Of a DNA stretch of 64,000 bases, positions 46,991-60,480 are shown piece after piece (position 1 is the stretch's first letter; every line of letters starts with the position of its first letter). The stretch is taken from assembly GCA_965153455.1 (NCBI GenBank), contig OZ234504.1, positions 4,278,001-4,342,000 of the forward strand, given 5' to 3'. This DNA comes from Sphagnum compactum. Lineage: Eukaryota > Bryophyta > Sphagnopsida > Sphagnales. A program made the position numbers and the translations under genes. A model generated the notes under the pieces. The model searched no databases and was not told where the DNA came from. It saw only the letters and a list, made by a program, of their open reading frames with translations.

Positions 46991-49183
46991 TTAATTGGGT
47001 CGAAAGGTGGTCATACACTACACCAAATTGTGTCTTAATTCACTTTGGGTTTCATTAATTTTGAATGAATTTGGGCATTTTTACCATGGTGAAACTGGTC
47101 AACAAGGACCAATTGTTATGGACAATGAATTAGTTCACTAGTACCTAATGAAACAAAATTATTCTCAAATGAAATACAAATTCACCAAACCATTCACTTG
47201 CTAGTTAATTAACTAGGTAGCATAGAAATGAATTAAATTTTAATTATTTAATATATAATATTATTGATATTTTCATGATTTTTCAGCCTATGAATTATTA
47301 ACACGTGTCACTACTTAGGCTAGGTTAAAAAATTAGCCTAAGTACGTATGCCATGTAATCAACTTAGGCACTTATTTTAGATAATTATATAGGAAAATAT
47401 TCGGTCAACTTACCACTATTGACCACACACTCACCACTTGTGAAGTTTGATCCTTTGACCTTTAAAATGGAAACAAACACCCCTACCATCATGCTACCGC
47501 ACTTGTTGTGATAATGTGTTACATGGCATTTTATTTATCAAAAACTTCATTTTAAACATTACAAAAACATAAATTTTGAAAAATTGATATCTTATTAAAA
47601 TTTTGTCCAAATGAAATTATTCGAATTTATTTTTTAAGAAAATTCAATAATGTACATAATTACATTTATTTCCTTTTGAAAATGTAAAATCATTTGAACA
47701 AAAAAAAATTTGAATATCACTATTCAATAACATTTCAATGACTATTTTTTTAAAAAAGAAAATGTTTAATAAATGGATAAGATTTTTGCTAATATAATAA
47801 TACTACACATGTTAGGCTACTTTCAGCTATTGTAGGGTTACTTTTCATTAATCTACATTATTTACAACTATTTATGGTTATTTTATTAAAAAAGGGCTAT
47901 TTTTGGCTATTTTTCCCTAGTTACTTTTGGTTATTCTAAGTTACTTTTGGCTATTTTAACCTATTTCACCTTAAGTTATTTTCGGCTATTATAAATTATT
48001 TTTGGATATTTTATGTTTTTTTTACTATTATAAATTATTTCATTTTACGCACTTATAGCTATTATAAGTTTTTTTTGTTATTATAAGTTATTTCATTTTA
48101 GGCTATTTTTTAATATCTGAGGTTATTGTTGATTTTTTTTGTTATTGAAGGCTATTTCACCTTATGTTATTATTGACAATTCTAGGCTATTATAGGTTAT
48201 TTCACCTTAACTTACTTTTGTCCATTATAAATTATTTCACCCTAAATTATTTTTGGCAATTCTAAACAATTCTAATATATGGCTATTCGTGGACATTCAA
48301 AATTATTGTTGGCTATTAATGGTTATTGGTTTTTATTAGTGGTTATTGTAGGCTAAATTACCATAGGCTATTAATGATTATTCTATTAATAGCTATTGGT
48401 GGATATTGTGGTTATTAATGGTTATTATATTAATGACTATTGATGGTTATTCTATTAATAACTATTGGTAGTTATTCTATTAATGGCTAATGGTAGGTTT
48501 TCTATTAATGACTATTGGTAGGTATTCTATTAATGATTATTGGTGGCTATTATATTGGTGGATAATGGTGGTTGTTAATGGCTATTATATTAGTGGTTAT
48601 TAATGGTTATTTTATCGATGGTTATTAGTGGATAGTGGTGGTTATTAATGGCTACTATATTAGTGGTTATTAGTGATTATTATATCAATGGCTATTGGTG
48701 GATATTAGTGGTTATTAATGGCTATTATATTAGTGGTTATTAGTGATTATTTTATCGATGGCTATTGGTGGATAGTGGTGGTTATTAATGGCTATTATAT
48801 TAATGGTTATTAGTGGTTATTTTATCGATGGCTATTGGTGGATAGTGGTGGTTATTAATGGCTATTATATTAATGGTTATTAGTGGTTATTCTATTAGTG
48901 GCTATTAGTGGTTATTCTATTAATGCCTATTGGTGGATATTGGTGGTTATTAATGGCTATTATATTAGTGGGTATTGGTGGTTATTGTATTATAAGTTAT
49001 TGTTGGATATTATTAATTATATTATTATAGGCTGTTGGTAGGTATTCTATTGTAGGTTATTCTAAATTATTTTTCATAGGTTATTATTGACTATTATAGG
49101 TTATTTTACCTTAGGTCATTATATTTTATTTTAAATTGTTTTAAATTATTATACTTAGGATAAAATAACTTATAATAACATAA
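46991..49183. mobile_element. AT-rich insertion splitting the RT element, with CACTA-like left end
   Basis: It begins near CACTACACCAAATTG at 47016, which resembles CACTA-type termini, and ends where RT coding resumes at about 49184. I found no matching right terminus or clear duplication. The right half is the satellite described separately. The reverse-transcriptase palm, with its expected DD motif, is not visible on either side, so a deletion accompanied or preceded the insertion. Confidence 0.5.
47810..49170 (+). repeat. Degenerate 10-bp-based satellite with 70-bp higher-order units
   Basis: From 47.8 kb the plus strand is built of variants of GGCTATT and GGTTATT. At 48568, 48638, 48708, 48778 and 48848 five consecutive copies start exactly 70 bp apart: GTGGTTATTAATGGCTATTA, then a variable TATTAGTGGTTATTAGTG part, then ATCGATGGCTATTGGTGGAT. 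Each 70-bp copy is seven 10-bp modules. The plus strand is strikingly poor in C. Confidence 0.93.
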
Positions 49184-49690
49184 GACAAATGGGGAGCAAT
49201 GGTTAAGGCTTGGGCAAACAGAAGCTTATCCAAAACAAAGGTGTGCTCAAGCTTATAGTCAAAAATAGGCGGAAGGACATGGTCTTAAAGAAACAGGGCA
49301 GCTGGCGCAAGGCTGCAACAGTGTCCTCTGACATAATAACTAGCATCATGGGTAAGAAAGTTTTAACAACATGAATGTATTCACCAACTCTTCCCAAAAT
49401 CAGACATTAGCGTAAAGAAGTGGTCCAAAATAATCGTCCAAGGAGTGGTGAGAACGGGGAACATAGGAGGCACAAGAGGATTCTTCTTGAAAAAAATATT
49501 AGTCACTCACCATAAACCTCCTAAGGTAGGCAGAAACCTCTTATTGACCTGAACGACCTTTTCGAGTATAATGCAAACACCAACGTGGCAATAGGAGGAA
49601 AAGGAATTACGTTAACTCGTTTATCGAATCTAGAACAATTCGGTCAAAGGGTAAGCGAAAAGCATGCCTTACTTCATCTTGGATGACGCG
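49184..49690 (-). pseudogene. Reverse-transcriptase element relic: N-terminal part
   Basis: On the minus strand, VKTFLPMMLVIMSEDTVAAL and, after a frameshift, DHVLPPIFDYKLEHTFVLDK followed by LLFAQALTIAPHLS read as the upstream part of the element at 45.4-47.0 kb. The frame stops abruptly at the insertion boundary near 49184. Confidence 0.6.
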
Positions 49691-50700
49691 TTCCCAAGTT
49701 CCTAGTTAGACCCAAAATGGGTCTAAGTTACTCAAACAGCGGAATTGTGAGGAACTCGAGGCACGCTCCCAACTCTCAGCATTAAAAGGGGTAGAGGGGC
49801 GTGCTGAAGCTTCGGGATGGGACTAGGAAGAGTGACAAGCTTTTAGTTACTCACTTGAATCTGCATCAAACCAACCAACAAGTTGGTTAATTCACTTTCT
49901 GGAGCACCTTTAGTGCTAGGACAAGCCACGAGCGACTCTGGACTCACAAGACTCACCACGGCCCGGACTCGGGGGAAGCCACCTTCCCCCATATAGTATT
50001 CTCTGCGTCTCTCTGCGGAGCCTACATCCGAATGCTTTTTGTCCCGGGACTCCCAAGGAGGAGTCCCGAAACTGTCCCGGTTTGGACTCCCACAACTTTG
50101 CAAGGCTATAACTTTTTACTCATACATCCGATTGGGATGAGGTCTAAAGCAAAGTTGTAGCTCTTATTGAGAGCTTTCCAACGGTGTGTCACATTTCACC
50201 TACACACACCTAGGTCGGGTTGATTCCCGACTTTTAGTGGTCGAGAGTCAAATTGCCAATTTGACTCCCGGCCCTTCTTTTGGACATAACTTGTGCTGCA
50301 GATGTCCAAATGGCTCATGCAAGCCCATTTTCGACATCTACACTTCAATAGCTTTCCAATGATATAAATAACTCCTTAATGCGATGTGTTTTAACCCCTG
50401 CAATCGAACTCTGAAATTTCGAGAGTCCCGGAGGACTCCCAAGTCTCGGAGGACTCCCAAGTCCCCATTTCGAGAGTGTGAGTTTCATCCTCACACTCTC
50501 TCAAAGTATGGTTGCGACATTGGATGGCCCGAAAGATCTTATGAAACAAATGAAAGCATGCAAAACGAATCTCAAACAGCCTCAAAATGAAGTTAGGATT
50601 ATCCCAAAGCCAACCCTAAGAAGCAATAGGGAATGGAACCTTGGAGAAGCACAAGAAGGGAGGACACATGCACAAAAAAACAACCTAGATAACTTGTGAA
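49691..50700. repeat. GC-richer repeat block with ACTCCC/GGAGTC motifs
   Basis: GC content is well above the flanks. The phrase GGACTCCCAAG or its relatives recur at about 50047-50090 and three times at 50425-50465. A small hairpin, GAGAGTGTGAG with its exact complement, lies at 50473-50500. The texture, including GGCTATAACTTTTTACTCAT, is that of a plant retrotransposon LTR or leader. No partner LTR is identified. Confidence 0.5.
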
Positions 50701-51565
50701 ATGTGGTTGGCAAGAGGGTGAACACTCTTGACATGCCTCGAGAAGATGCCTAAAGTGTAAAGGCTTGAACAATGAGAACAAAGGGTATTTCAAACTGACA
50801 AGGGAAGCAAAGAGGGAGCCATTCAAAAAAAGGCTACACCCAAAAACCCAAGGATGCAGAAGCCTAAACTGGCCCCATAAATTTATTTTTTAAAAAAAAT
50901 TAAAAAAACACCAAACCAAACCAAACCAAATTAAGATAAAAAACTAACCTACAGAATAGCTTTAAAATAATTAATAAATAAATAAAAACTAACCTAAAAA
51001 CTTACTTTAAAAAAAATTAATTTCTTACGGTTGAAGGACCTCGTCATCAATGGCAGGCCTAGTTGTTGTGTACTTCATGTTGTCGTTGTAGCTTGTTAGT
51101 GAAACAATAGCACCAATAGTAGTCTTGGTAGAACTTGGCGCCATTTCCACTTTTCGTTCCAATGCCAATCTATACATCAATTGTTTGAATGTATGCCATA
51201 ATTCTTGTTGTTTTCGCAAGCCACATTTGTCTTTAGCGTAGTGTTATTGTTGTTGTTGCTCGGTTTTTCTTCAACAATGCGGACATTATAATAACAACAT
51301 CCAAAAACTCTAAAAATCCCACAAAAAAAACCTCCTCCTCCTCCATGGTGAGTCCCTCATAGCTGCTTTGATTCACCAACAAGAAATTTTTAATATCATT
51401 TTTGAATTAAGGTTTTCCTTAAATTCCTACACACATTCCCCAAAATAACATTACTAGCAACGAAATGAAAGATTTGTATTGATTGAAGATACTATTGTTG
51501 TCAAGGCTTTCACATCTTTTGTGTTCAATAAAACTCAATAACCCTTTGTTTACTGTGGCCAAAGT
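50701..51565. other. Intergenic, no supported gene
   Basis: A CCAAA/CCAAAC run at 50912-50930. No gene is recognised. Confidence 0.5.
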
Positions 51566-51668
51566 TAGTTTCCCAACTAGAAACAAGTTTACAAAAAGTA
51601 CTAAAGGTTTATATTGTAAACCTTAATTTCCCAACTAGAAACAAGTTTACAAAAAGTATTAAAGGTTT
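51566..51668 (+). repeat. Direct duplication, 45-bp units 58 bp apart
   Basis: CCCAACTAGAAACAAGTTTA followed by CAAAAAGTA occurs at 51566-51610 and 51624-51668 with two or three changes. Confidence 0.93.
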
Positions 51669-53689
51669 TTAATAACATTTTCAAATTAAGGTATGCCATC
51701 CTTTCTTCCAAGTTATTTTGATATTGTAAAAAAAATCGTAATACAATAAAGGACCCAATGGAGGTCATGGAAGTATTGACAAATTTGAGTTTGATTATTT
51801 TAAATTACTCATGTTAGCTAGTAACACCATGAGGTGTGTGTTTGACATGAAACAAAATGAAATGACAATTAACTCAAAAGGCACACATAAACACCCTATG
51901 TTTTAACAAAATGTACCTCAAAGTTTAACAAATTCTTATTTTGTTGTTTTTTTTTTTTCCAATTTGATCTCTACATAGAGTTGTCATTTACAATGATTCC
52001 AACTTTCTTATTGCTTCTTCTCCATTATGATTTTGCTCCTTTCAACTTGTTACTATAAAATGAAATTAAGTTATAATCAACAATAAAACTAGACTTTTGA
52101 TGTGCAATAAAACTAAACCCGTGTGGTCCATGCATGCATAAAACTAAACCCAAACCTAGTTGGTTTATTCATAGTTTTGAAGATTCATATGGATATGAAA
52201 AAGATGTGAGAATTAACATGTAAAAAACATAAAATGACATAAATTAAGATGTTGTATTTATATTTCCTAACATTACAAATATACATAAGGATCTCCCCAT
52301 TTGCCCAATGTCTTAGGAAAGGGTTTGAGAATATTAAAGGAACTTGATATTCAAATTTTGTTTGAGATTTGAAATCAAAGTTTCAATTGTAAACCTAAAA
52401 TCTAACCTTAAATTTTAAAACAACCAAATACATTTACATTGTTACTATTTAATGTTAAATTTCATGTATATACAAGTTTATGGGAGTAGGGTTGGAAATT
52501 TTTGTTACATAGTCACATAATCATATGTTTTGTAAAATCTTGGAAATAAAATGTCAGAATTGATAAAATAGTTTACACCCATGACTTCCCCCAACACATC
52601 ATTGAATATGTTCACATGTTTTCACATGCAAACTAGCCATGTTATGTGGCCAATTGGACATTCAAAATCCAAATATTAAATCAAATATTTGAATTTTGAA
52701 TTTACCCTAAACTAGCATATTGTAATATCTTGTCAAGTGTGTTAGTTTAGTTGCTTGGTTAGGTCCCAATTAGTTAGGGATAAACCAAATTAATTTAGTC
52801 ATTCAAGTTTTTATTTCACATTGATTCAAGTGTGAACATGGTTTGGGATATTGTGTGAATGGGATAAAATTTTAGTTTGTGTGATTTCAAATTACTTTTG
52901 ATGATTTGATATTCTAGCGCACTCTATTATTGTATGCAAATTTTTGTGTGTTTTATGCACAATGTTAGTTTTTGCATTTTTGGTGATTCAAAATGGTCAC
53001 TCACTTACAATGAAAATATGAATCCATGATGTATCATCTAAGGTATTTTCATGTTATGTTTTGTATGTGTGATGATAATGATTGTTGTAGGCACCAACAT
53101 AGGAGCACACAACAACCTTCTCAAGCTTGACATTTGGGTGTCGAATAATTACTTTATTTTTCAAAATCCACTTTGGTAATAAAAACAAAATTTGAAATTT
53201 TGGCAACATATGTTCCACCAAATTATAGGATAATGAAACGTTGTCAATTATTGGATATTTGCTTTCAAATGGTGGATCGGCATAAAGCATGAAACTTTTA
53301 TTGAGTTTCCAACACTTTCATATTTTTCCTCCCTTGCAATTTCTTTAAATTTTAGCATTTCAAAAAAAAATTGTGGAAATTTTTTCATTTCCATACATAA
53401 CTTAATTATTATTGAACTAAAAAAAGTACCATGCTATTCAAAATGGGAAGGTTGTGTAATGTTAGGAAATTGCAAGTGCAAAATTATAATTCATAATGCC
53501 AAAATGTGTTTTTCACGACTTGGACATTTATGACTAATGTCCTAATCTAATCATGTAATTATATGTCCTTACTCATATACTTTTACTCCAACTTGTGACT
53601 ACAATGCAACTAGATTATGACTACAAGACTAGATTAGGACTATTTTGTAATTACATTACGATTACATGACTAGCCACATACATTAATAA
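51669..53689. other. Intergenic, no supported gene
   Basis: Plain AT-rich DNA. A 78-codon minus frame at 53054-53290 is unrecognised. Confidence 0.5.
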
Positions 53690-54030
53690 CCTACCTATGT
53701 TAGTAGTTTAACTAGGTGTTAGCTACCTATTAGCTACCTATAAAGTAGTTAGTACCTATGGGCTAATACTACCTATTATCTACCTACCTATTATGTAGTA
53801 CATATGTACCTACCTAACTACCTACTAAATATAAGTAGTACAGACCTACCTAATTACTTACTACATATTTATTACTAGGTACCTACCTATTACTTATTAC
53901 TAAATACCTACCTATTACCTATTACTAAGGGCCTACTTACTACTACCTTTAGGTACTACTTACCTATTACCTACCAAGCTAGGTACCTACTAGGTTACTA
54001 GGTAAGTTTTAAATTACGTAAGTACTTAGG
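53690..54030 (+). repeat. Imperfect TACC/TATTAC repeat array
   Basis: Built from TACCTACCTATTA, AAGTAGTA and AGGTACCTAC variants in both orientations, so it is rich in small palindromes such as AGGTACCT and TAGGTACCTA. Confidence 0.85.
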
Positions 54031-54100
54031 TACGTAACTTATAAAATAAGTTTAAAATAATGTTTATAAGAATATGGTGACAATTTTGTCATGTAAAAAT

Positions 54101-54185
54101 CATGTGGTGCAATGGTTAAATGGGGGGTTAAGGACTTCTTCCTTCAATGTGGAGGTGAGGGGTTCAAGTCCTCACACTTGCAAAT
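54101..54185 (+). repeat. tRNA-like SINE fragment
   Basis: A-box-like TGGTGCAATGGTTAAATGGG and, about 40 bases on, B-box GGTTCAAGTCC followed by TCACACTTGCAAATT. It shares the B-box and tail with 1801-1870. Spacing fits a polymerase III internal promoter. The acceptor stem does not close, so it is not a working tRNA. Confidence 0.5.
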
Positions 54186-56279
54186 TAATGAACTAACTAC
54201 CTAACTAGCTTAACTTGTTAACTAAGTTAACTTACATTCCTAAGTAGGCTAAGGCCTACATTCTTTTCATATAGGGTAGGTTTTTAACCTTTATACCATG
54301 TGTTTACATGCCACATGTCTACATGGCATGGGTGGAAAACATATTTATTTCATATTTAATGAGTTATATCCAATGGCCATAATTTATGGATCTCATCAAG
54401 CACTAATGACCTCCATGACTTCACAGTTGCAAAAGTCATAGTCGTAAATTGTTTTGCAACTTAGCCACATTAGCGACTAGGTGTCCTAAACGACGTGTCC
54501 TCTTTGACTACATAGTCATGTAATCATAAATGTCTTCCATGTTTAACAACCTAGTCATAAATCAAGTCACTAAAAACAACTTTTTTAATAATGATTTAAC
54601 TTAACTTATTATAAAAAGCTGAAGAACATGTATCAAATTTCATTATAACTTGTATACAAAAACTACCACCAATACCATTTGACAAGTTAAAGGGCATTTC
54701 AAATTTTATCCTTGATTAAATTTATTAATTTCATCACATTATATTTTCAACTATGAAAATTCTAAACACGAATAAATCCATTTCAAGGTGAATGCACACT
54801 ACAATGTACACAATTATGAAGGAAATTGGAATCACATAATAGTATCAAAAGAAATAACATGTAAGTTTCCACTCATAATGTTGAATTATTTTGTAAATAA
54901 CATAACCTGATTTAGGGCCTTGTAATTGTAACAATGTTTGAAAGCCCTACAAATCAATATAATACTTTCTTGGATAATTAAATCATTTATACATGTGCAC
55001 CACTTTCACAACATAATGATACATTGGAACATAAACCATAATCTATTGCGAACTTTCATCACAAAATATTTTTCAAATATCCACCATGATGCATCAAATG
55101 TCAACATGTATTAAAATTTGTTAATTTGTGATAGATTATTGTTTACACCATAACTTGCATTCACCCGAATTAGAAAAATAAATCAAACATGTTATATTTA
55201 TTTGTGTAATCAAAAAACACTAAAAGTTAATTCAATATTCACATGCATATGTTCATGGTGTGGCATTATATGCATGAACATGTTCATGGAATGACACCAC
55301 ATGATGATGATGGAATGCATATGACAAGTTACACATGTGAAACCCGAATGGAACGTGGCAATTAATAAAGGAAGGTCATGCTAAAATTGCATAAAAAAAA
55401 GAGGTGCAAGGCCCATATATTGACATACTTGTACCACTTGCATCATTTTGACATAGTCATATGACTTGTATGAAAGGTCATAAAGACCCTTAACCAATGT
55501 GGTCTAAAGGTACAAACTTTAGAAAATATTAATAATGCGCAAATCATTATAAGGAATGCAATGAATAAAATAATAATGTTTTATACCATGTTTCATGTGA
55601 AATCAACTTTCAAGTTGATATTTGTAAATTGAATGTTGATTTGTAGTAATCCATTATATTAAATATACTCCCGGTCAAGAAATTAAATTTCATTGTTCAA
55701 CTAGAAAACTCATGGTGCTTTGATCACAAGATGGGAAGGGATTCATGACAAATTATTACATTTTTCATCAATTTCAGAGATCACCAACATAATGGTCAAA
55801 AATATAATTACAAAACCTAGAACATAATAAACAAAATTTAATGACATATTCAAATCTTCATGTGTTAGTGATGATGTTCATTGCCAAATTGTAAATGATC
55901 AATTTCAAAGTTCACCATCATGTGATCATGATGACATTTCCAAATGTATTTTTCACATCACCAATCCCTACTTTCAATCTTTATCACTTTCTAAAACAAT
56001 GAATATTAAGAGATGTAAGAATCTTCTATCCTAAACGTTAATGGCAACCTTGCTTGTACATTTGAGCTCGGACAACCAAGTCACTAACCATCTTCCCATT
56101 CATGTATTTATGATCTTGTAGATATCATCAATGATGTTGATTTTTATTGAATATGTTTTACATATGCATTGTAAGAACTCATTTTGAGTGCATATAAGGG
56201 GCAAAGAATTAAAAGTAAGCTTAATGGATAAGGTTACATGTCTAGGTTTCTCCTTTCTAAAGTTGGGTGGATGGGGTGA
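54186..56279. other. Intergenic, no supported gene
   Basis: AT-rich; a small palindromic patch of CATGTTCATG/CATGAACATG phrases lies at 55240-55310. No gene is recognised. Confidence 0.5.
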
Positions 56280-56560
56280 ATGAGGTGTGATAAGGTTATA
56301 ACTAAGAATTTGGGTAAAGGGGAAGGTTGGGTTGGGTTTTTTTTCCTATGTTTCCAAGGAGTTGTTTCTTGGGTGGGGTGGGGTGGGATGGAGGTGGGTG
56401 GTTTTTTTTTCCATTTTCTCCTCCTTTCCAAAGGTGGGTGGGAAGAGTGTTTAAAGGAAGGGGTTTTGGAGTTTTTTTCCAAAGGGATTTTTCCTTGGGT
56501 GGCATGGGGAATGGGGAGGTTTGGTTGTTTTTAAGAGGAGAAAGGGGAAGGGCCAAGGCC
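56280..56560 (+). repeat. G/T-skewed tract with a canonical G-quadruplex motif
   Basis: About 280 bp where the plus strand is nearly all G and T. It includes GGGTGGGGTGGGGTGGG at 56371-56387 (four G runs, one-base loops). Long open frames on both strands come from the skew and are not genes. Confidence 0.85.
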
Positions 56561-59500
56561 TTCCAAAATATGCTAAATTATTAGGGAAATAAACTTTGTC
56601 TTTTTGAAGGACAAAAAAACCTTTAAATTGGATGCCAATTGTGTTCAAGGTCAATTTGGTGCAATTTTGTAACCTTTTTTCCTTGGCCCCTTTTAACAAA
56701 CTCTAAATCCATTAATTTGATTTCATGTAAAACATTATTTTAAAACACAACCTTTTATGATAGATCCATTTGTTATTAGCCTTTAGGATTATAAATTTGA
56801 TGGTTAGTAATAAAAACATCTTGACTTACATAATTTCTCTTCAAAACGATTGGGCAACTTTTTTTCTACAAGGAAAAAAATCATGTTTAAATTTCAACTA
56901 AAATTTTAAATCATTTGATAAATGTTTAATGTAGATAATTTGCCATGGAATTATCTTTACAAAAGTGGAATTTTGAGAAGGATTTCGTGCAAGTATCCTT
57001 GAAATGAAATTATGATTTTCAATGTGATCATGTAACTCATTTTAAATAAGAATTTACTCTTCGTGTTTTGACAAAAAAAAGTTTAAAACATATCACAAAC
57101 ATTTAAATTAGCATGTTATGTATGATAAGAATGATCACAAAGTGAGATGTGCTATGTTTTAGCTATTGAACAAAGCTTTAAACATGTGTTGTGCAAAACT
57201 CAATAGCAAATGAAGGCATGTTAAGTTTCAAGAAATGGTGCATTGTAATTTTCATTGCATTGATTAACTTATGTAATGTTATACTAAAAAAATGGAATCA
57301 AGTATGATGCCTCTTATTTTGTTTAGTAATATTGACCCTAACACAGGGTTGATTATAATCCAATCTAAAATGGTGGCAAGTTGCCAAATAAAATTTGTTA
57401 ATAAAAGGTATGAAGATACATAGTTAAAATACATTGACATGAGACCAAAAAAAAATGTATTCAAGTATTATTGATGATAAATTTGTGTGATATGAAAAGA
57501 GAAATTTCAAAGTACAATAATTGGGTTCATGGAAATGAGATTTACATTAATGTTGGGTAGTTTTAGATTTGTCAACCATGGTCTATACCTACTTATTCAT
57601 CGATTTTCAAAAAAATTAAAAAACCAACTTTGGTATATAGTCATGGGTTTCAAAAAATACGAAGAAGTCAATGTTGATTTTTTGTTAGTTCTTTCATGAA
57701 AATCGCCACTTTTTTTACGTTTGTGAAAAAAATGAATCCAACAGTTCTTTAAATTAACAAAAAATCGCACAACATTTGTTTAAACCTCCAACTGTTGGAA
57801 CCGAGACATAGGTTTATAGTTGGTCATGGGTTTTTTCAAATGTGCTTCAATTTTTGAACACCATCCTTTTTTGAATGGTGTTCAAGTAAAAAGGAGGGTT
57901 CATTTGTTAAATTATTTGTTCACCTTCAAATAACCACCACATGGGGCTTTCTATAACTTATATTGACATCAAATCTACTTGACACAAGGAGTATCAAAAT
58001 ACGAATATGTATCTAAATTAACAACATTTTTTTGGATGTTTTGTGAATATTGGATTCATAATAATGAAAACACCAAGAATGTGATCTAAAGTTTTTGTCA
58101 AATATTGGCATAGATTAATCTTGGTGACGAGGGCTTAAAATGGGAAAATAATTTGACAATTTTGGCTTTAGGAGGACAATGATGATATTATGCAAACAAT
58201 ATTAATGTTATCAATATTTATTATATCACTTGGAAATTGAAAAAGATGCCACAATGTGACATGACAAATTCTAAAACTCAATTATGTCCTTCAAACATGA
58301 GGCAATGACTAATTAACTAATACAAAAAATTGCAATAGGAGCCATGCTTGAAACTATCACAATGGATAATCGTTGCATAATGGATGTCACCTTATGTAAG
58401 TGCAATAGTTTAAATAATTTGTCTAGATGATAATGTTTCAATACCTAGTCTTCTTTTGGGGGGGAAGGATGGACCTTTCAAAGCAAGCTTTGCAATATTG
58501 CATAGATGGGAGAAATGTAGTTATGAAAAAAATAGATCATAGGGAATCTCAAAGAAGATTGTATCATGTGGTCAACAAAAGAAAAATATTTCTTCATTAA
58601 TTTCATTGGCACTTGAATTTTTGTAGTGCATGTGAAAGATTACATAATTGAATACTTGATAAAACCATTGTTTATTAACTAAATTCATTTTTAAGCAACC
58701 TACATAAAGTTTTCAAGTTTGAGGAAAAAATTTCATCTAATATGCCCAAAGATATTCCATTCATTATAGGAGAATAAAGATTAAATGCCATAAATGATTT
58801 GAATGTGTCTCAAAGTTCATGATGTTTGCTTGGATTTGTTTTTATGTCTCATATGTGGAATAACATTAATTGTGGTCTTCTTTGGGCTTGTTGCTTCAAA
58901 GGATTGAATGATCATGACTTTTAAAGCTTCCATATTTTGTTTTGGCTAGTGTTTCAATGATGAGAAATTATCCCTTAGCATGTGTTGAAGAATAATACAA
59001 CCTTAATTACTTTCAAAATAGCTTGAAATTCAAGAACATTAGAGAACACAACAGTGCATGATTTTTCAGTTTTTGCAAACTACATACATTATGTATTTTG
59101 AAGTTTACAAGGTTAGTTACACTATTGTTGGGAAAAATATGTATTCCTTTATCATATTCTTCTTTTTACAATTATTTCCATGAGCCAAATATTTGATTTA
59201 CATGTGTGAACCTCTTGTTTCCAATATTTCAAATGTGAAAGTCACATGTGATTGGTTGAATTACTATTTCAAGAATATGGATATGGATAAATGTGATTTT
59301 TTGCAACGGTTCAATCATAACTTCTTTTTTGTTTCTTTTGTTATAATAACATTAAACCTAAAAAAAGATTTGAAGTAGAAATGGATTTGTTTCAACAAAT
59401 GCAAATAATTCAAGGCATGTAATGAATTCAATTATACATACATCCCATGCATTATTGTTTTGATAAAAAGATTGAAAAATTCATCACCATGTGACATTTT

Positions 59501-59829
59501 TTTCTAAACCTTTTAAAGATTGTTTGGAATTTTTGTCACTAAAACAAAATTGTAAAAAATGAAAAAGGAGTCTGTAACAAAGAAGGAAAATTGATTGATA
59601 AAACAAACAAAAGGAGAAACTTCCCATAAAACCCATAATTGTGACAAATTTTACATATAAATGCTTATGTGGGTTCAATATAATGTTCATGTGGGCAAGA
59701 GATATTGTTCGTTGGCTTGAAGCAACATGGTATAAGTAATGGTATTAAGATCAAACTTGGGCACCATGTTGCTTCACATTGCTAGTGTTGATCAACTATT
59801 TGTTTCCTCTTCTTATGTTCCCATGTATG
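56561..59829. other. Intergenic, no supported gene
   Basis: AT-rich DNA. A stretch near 57600-57850 (AAAATCGCCAC, TTAGTTCTTTCATGAAAA) is a diverged relative of 18.1-18.26 kb. Confidence 0.45.
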
Positions 59830-60480
59830 ATTTTCCAATAGTTCATCAGTATTTATGTCAATTTCAAATTTAATTTAATGCATGAACAATGAAAAGGCAC
59901 ATGTTAATTTGTTTTTTCATATCCATGTTGACGAGTGGGGGAAAGGAGTGGGATAATAAGGCTTGAAAATGAGGTAGGTATGAATTTTCTCTAGAATTTT
60001 CCAATGACGACAATATGATAGATTTCAAAAAATCACCCATATACCAATTATTTCGAAATTTATGGTCATTGGAATTTAGTTTAATAAGTTTGAATATAAA
60101 ATGTTTGGGCTCCATGTTGTTGTGCATTAACAACGACAATCAATTTTTGCATTAGCAATGACAATCAATTTTTCTTCTTCACCTTATGTTCCCATATGGT
60201 TTCCAATAGTTCATCTTTATTTATATCAATGTCAAATTTACTTTGAATTAATATAAATATCATGGACATGAAAATACACATGTTCATATTGATGTTGGTC
60301 ATGGATAGGCAAATGGAGTGAGGTAATTAAGCTTGAAAATGAAAGTATATATGAATTTTCTTGGAAGTTTTTAGGGACAACCATACAAAAGATTATGAAA
60401 AATCTCTCATATATCAATTCTTTGAATTTTTTTATCATTGGAAATAAGGTCAATACTTAGAATGAATGGGTATGATGAGG
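59830..60480 (+). repeat. Two tandem diverged copies of repeat family A
   Basis: Copy 3 (about 59760-60120) and copy 4 (about 60121-60480) share TTCATC(A/T)(G/T)TATTTAT, ATGTCAAATTTA or TTTCAAATTTA, a CATG(A/G)AC stretch, ACACATGTT and then GGCTTGAAAATGA or AGCTTGAAAATGA with TATGAATTTTCT. The unit length is about 360 bp. Confidence 0.7.

Noticed and set aside
47016-49183. Complete CACTA transposon
   Set aside because: The left end is CACTA-like, but I found no inverted partner or 3-bp duplication at the right side.
54101-54185. Functional tRNA gene
   Set aside because: The internal promoter boxes are present but acceptor and anticodon stems do not pair; better explained as SINE-like.
56234-56699. 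Several 82-85-codon frames on both strands
   Set aside because: They arise from the extreme G/T skew of the tract; composition is Gly/Phe or Pro/Lys repeats with no motif.
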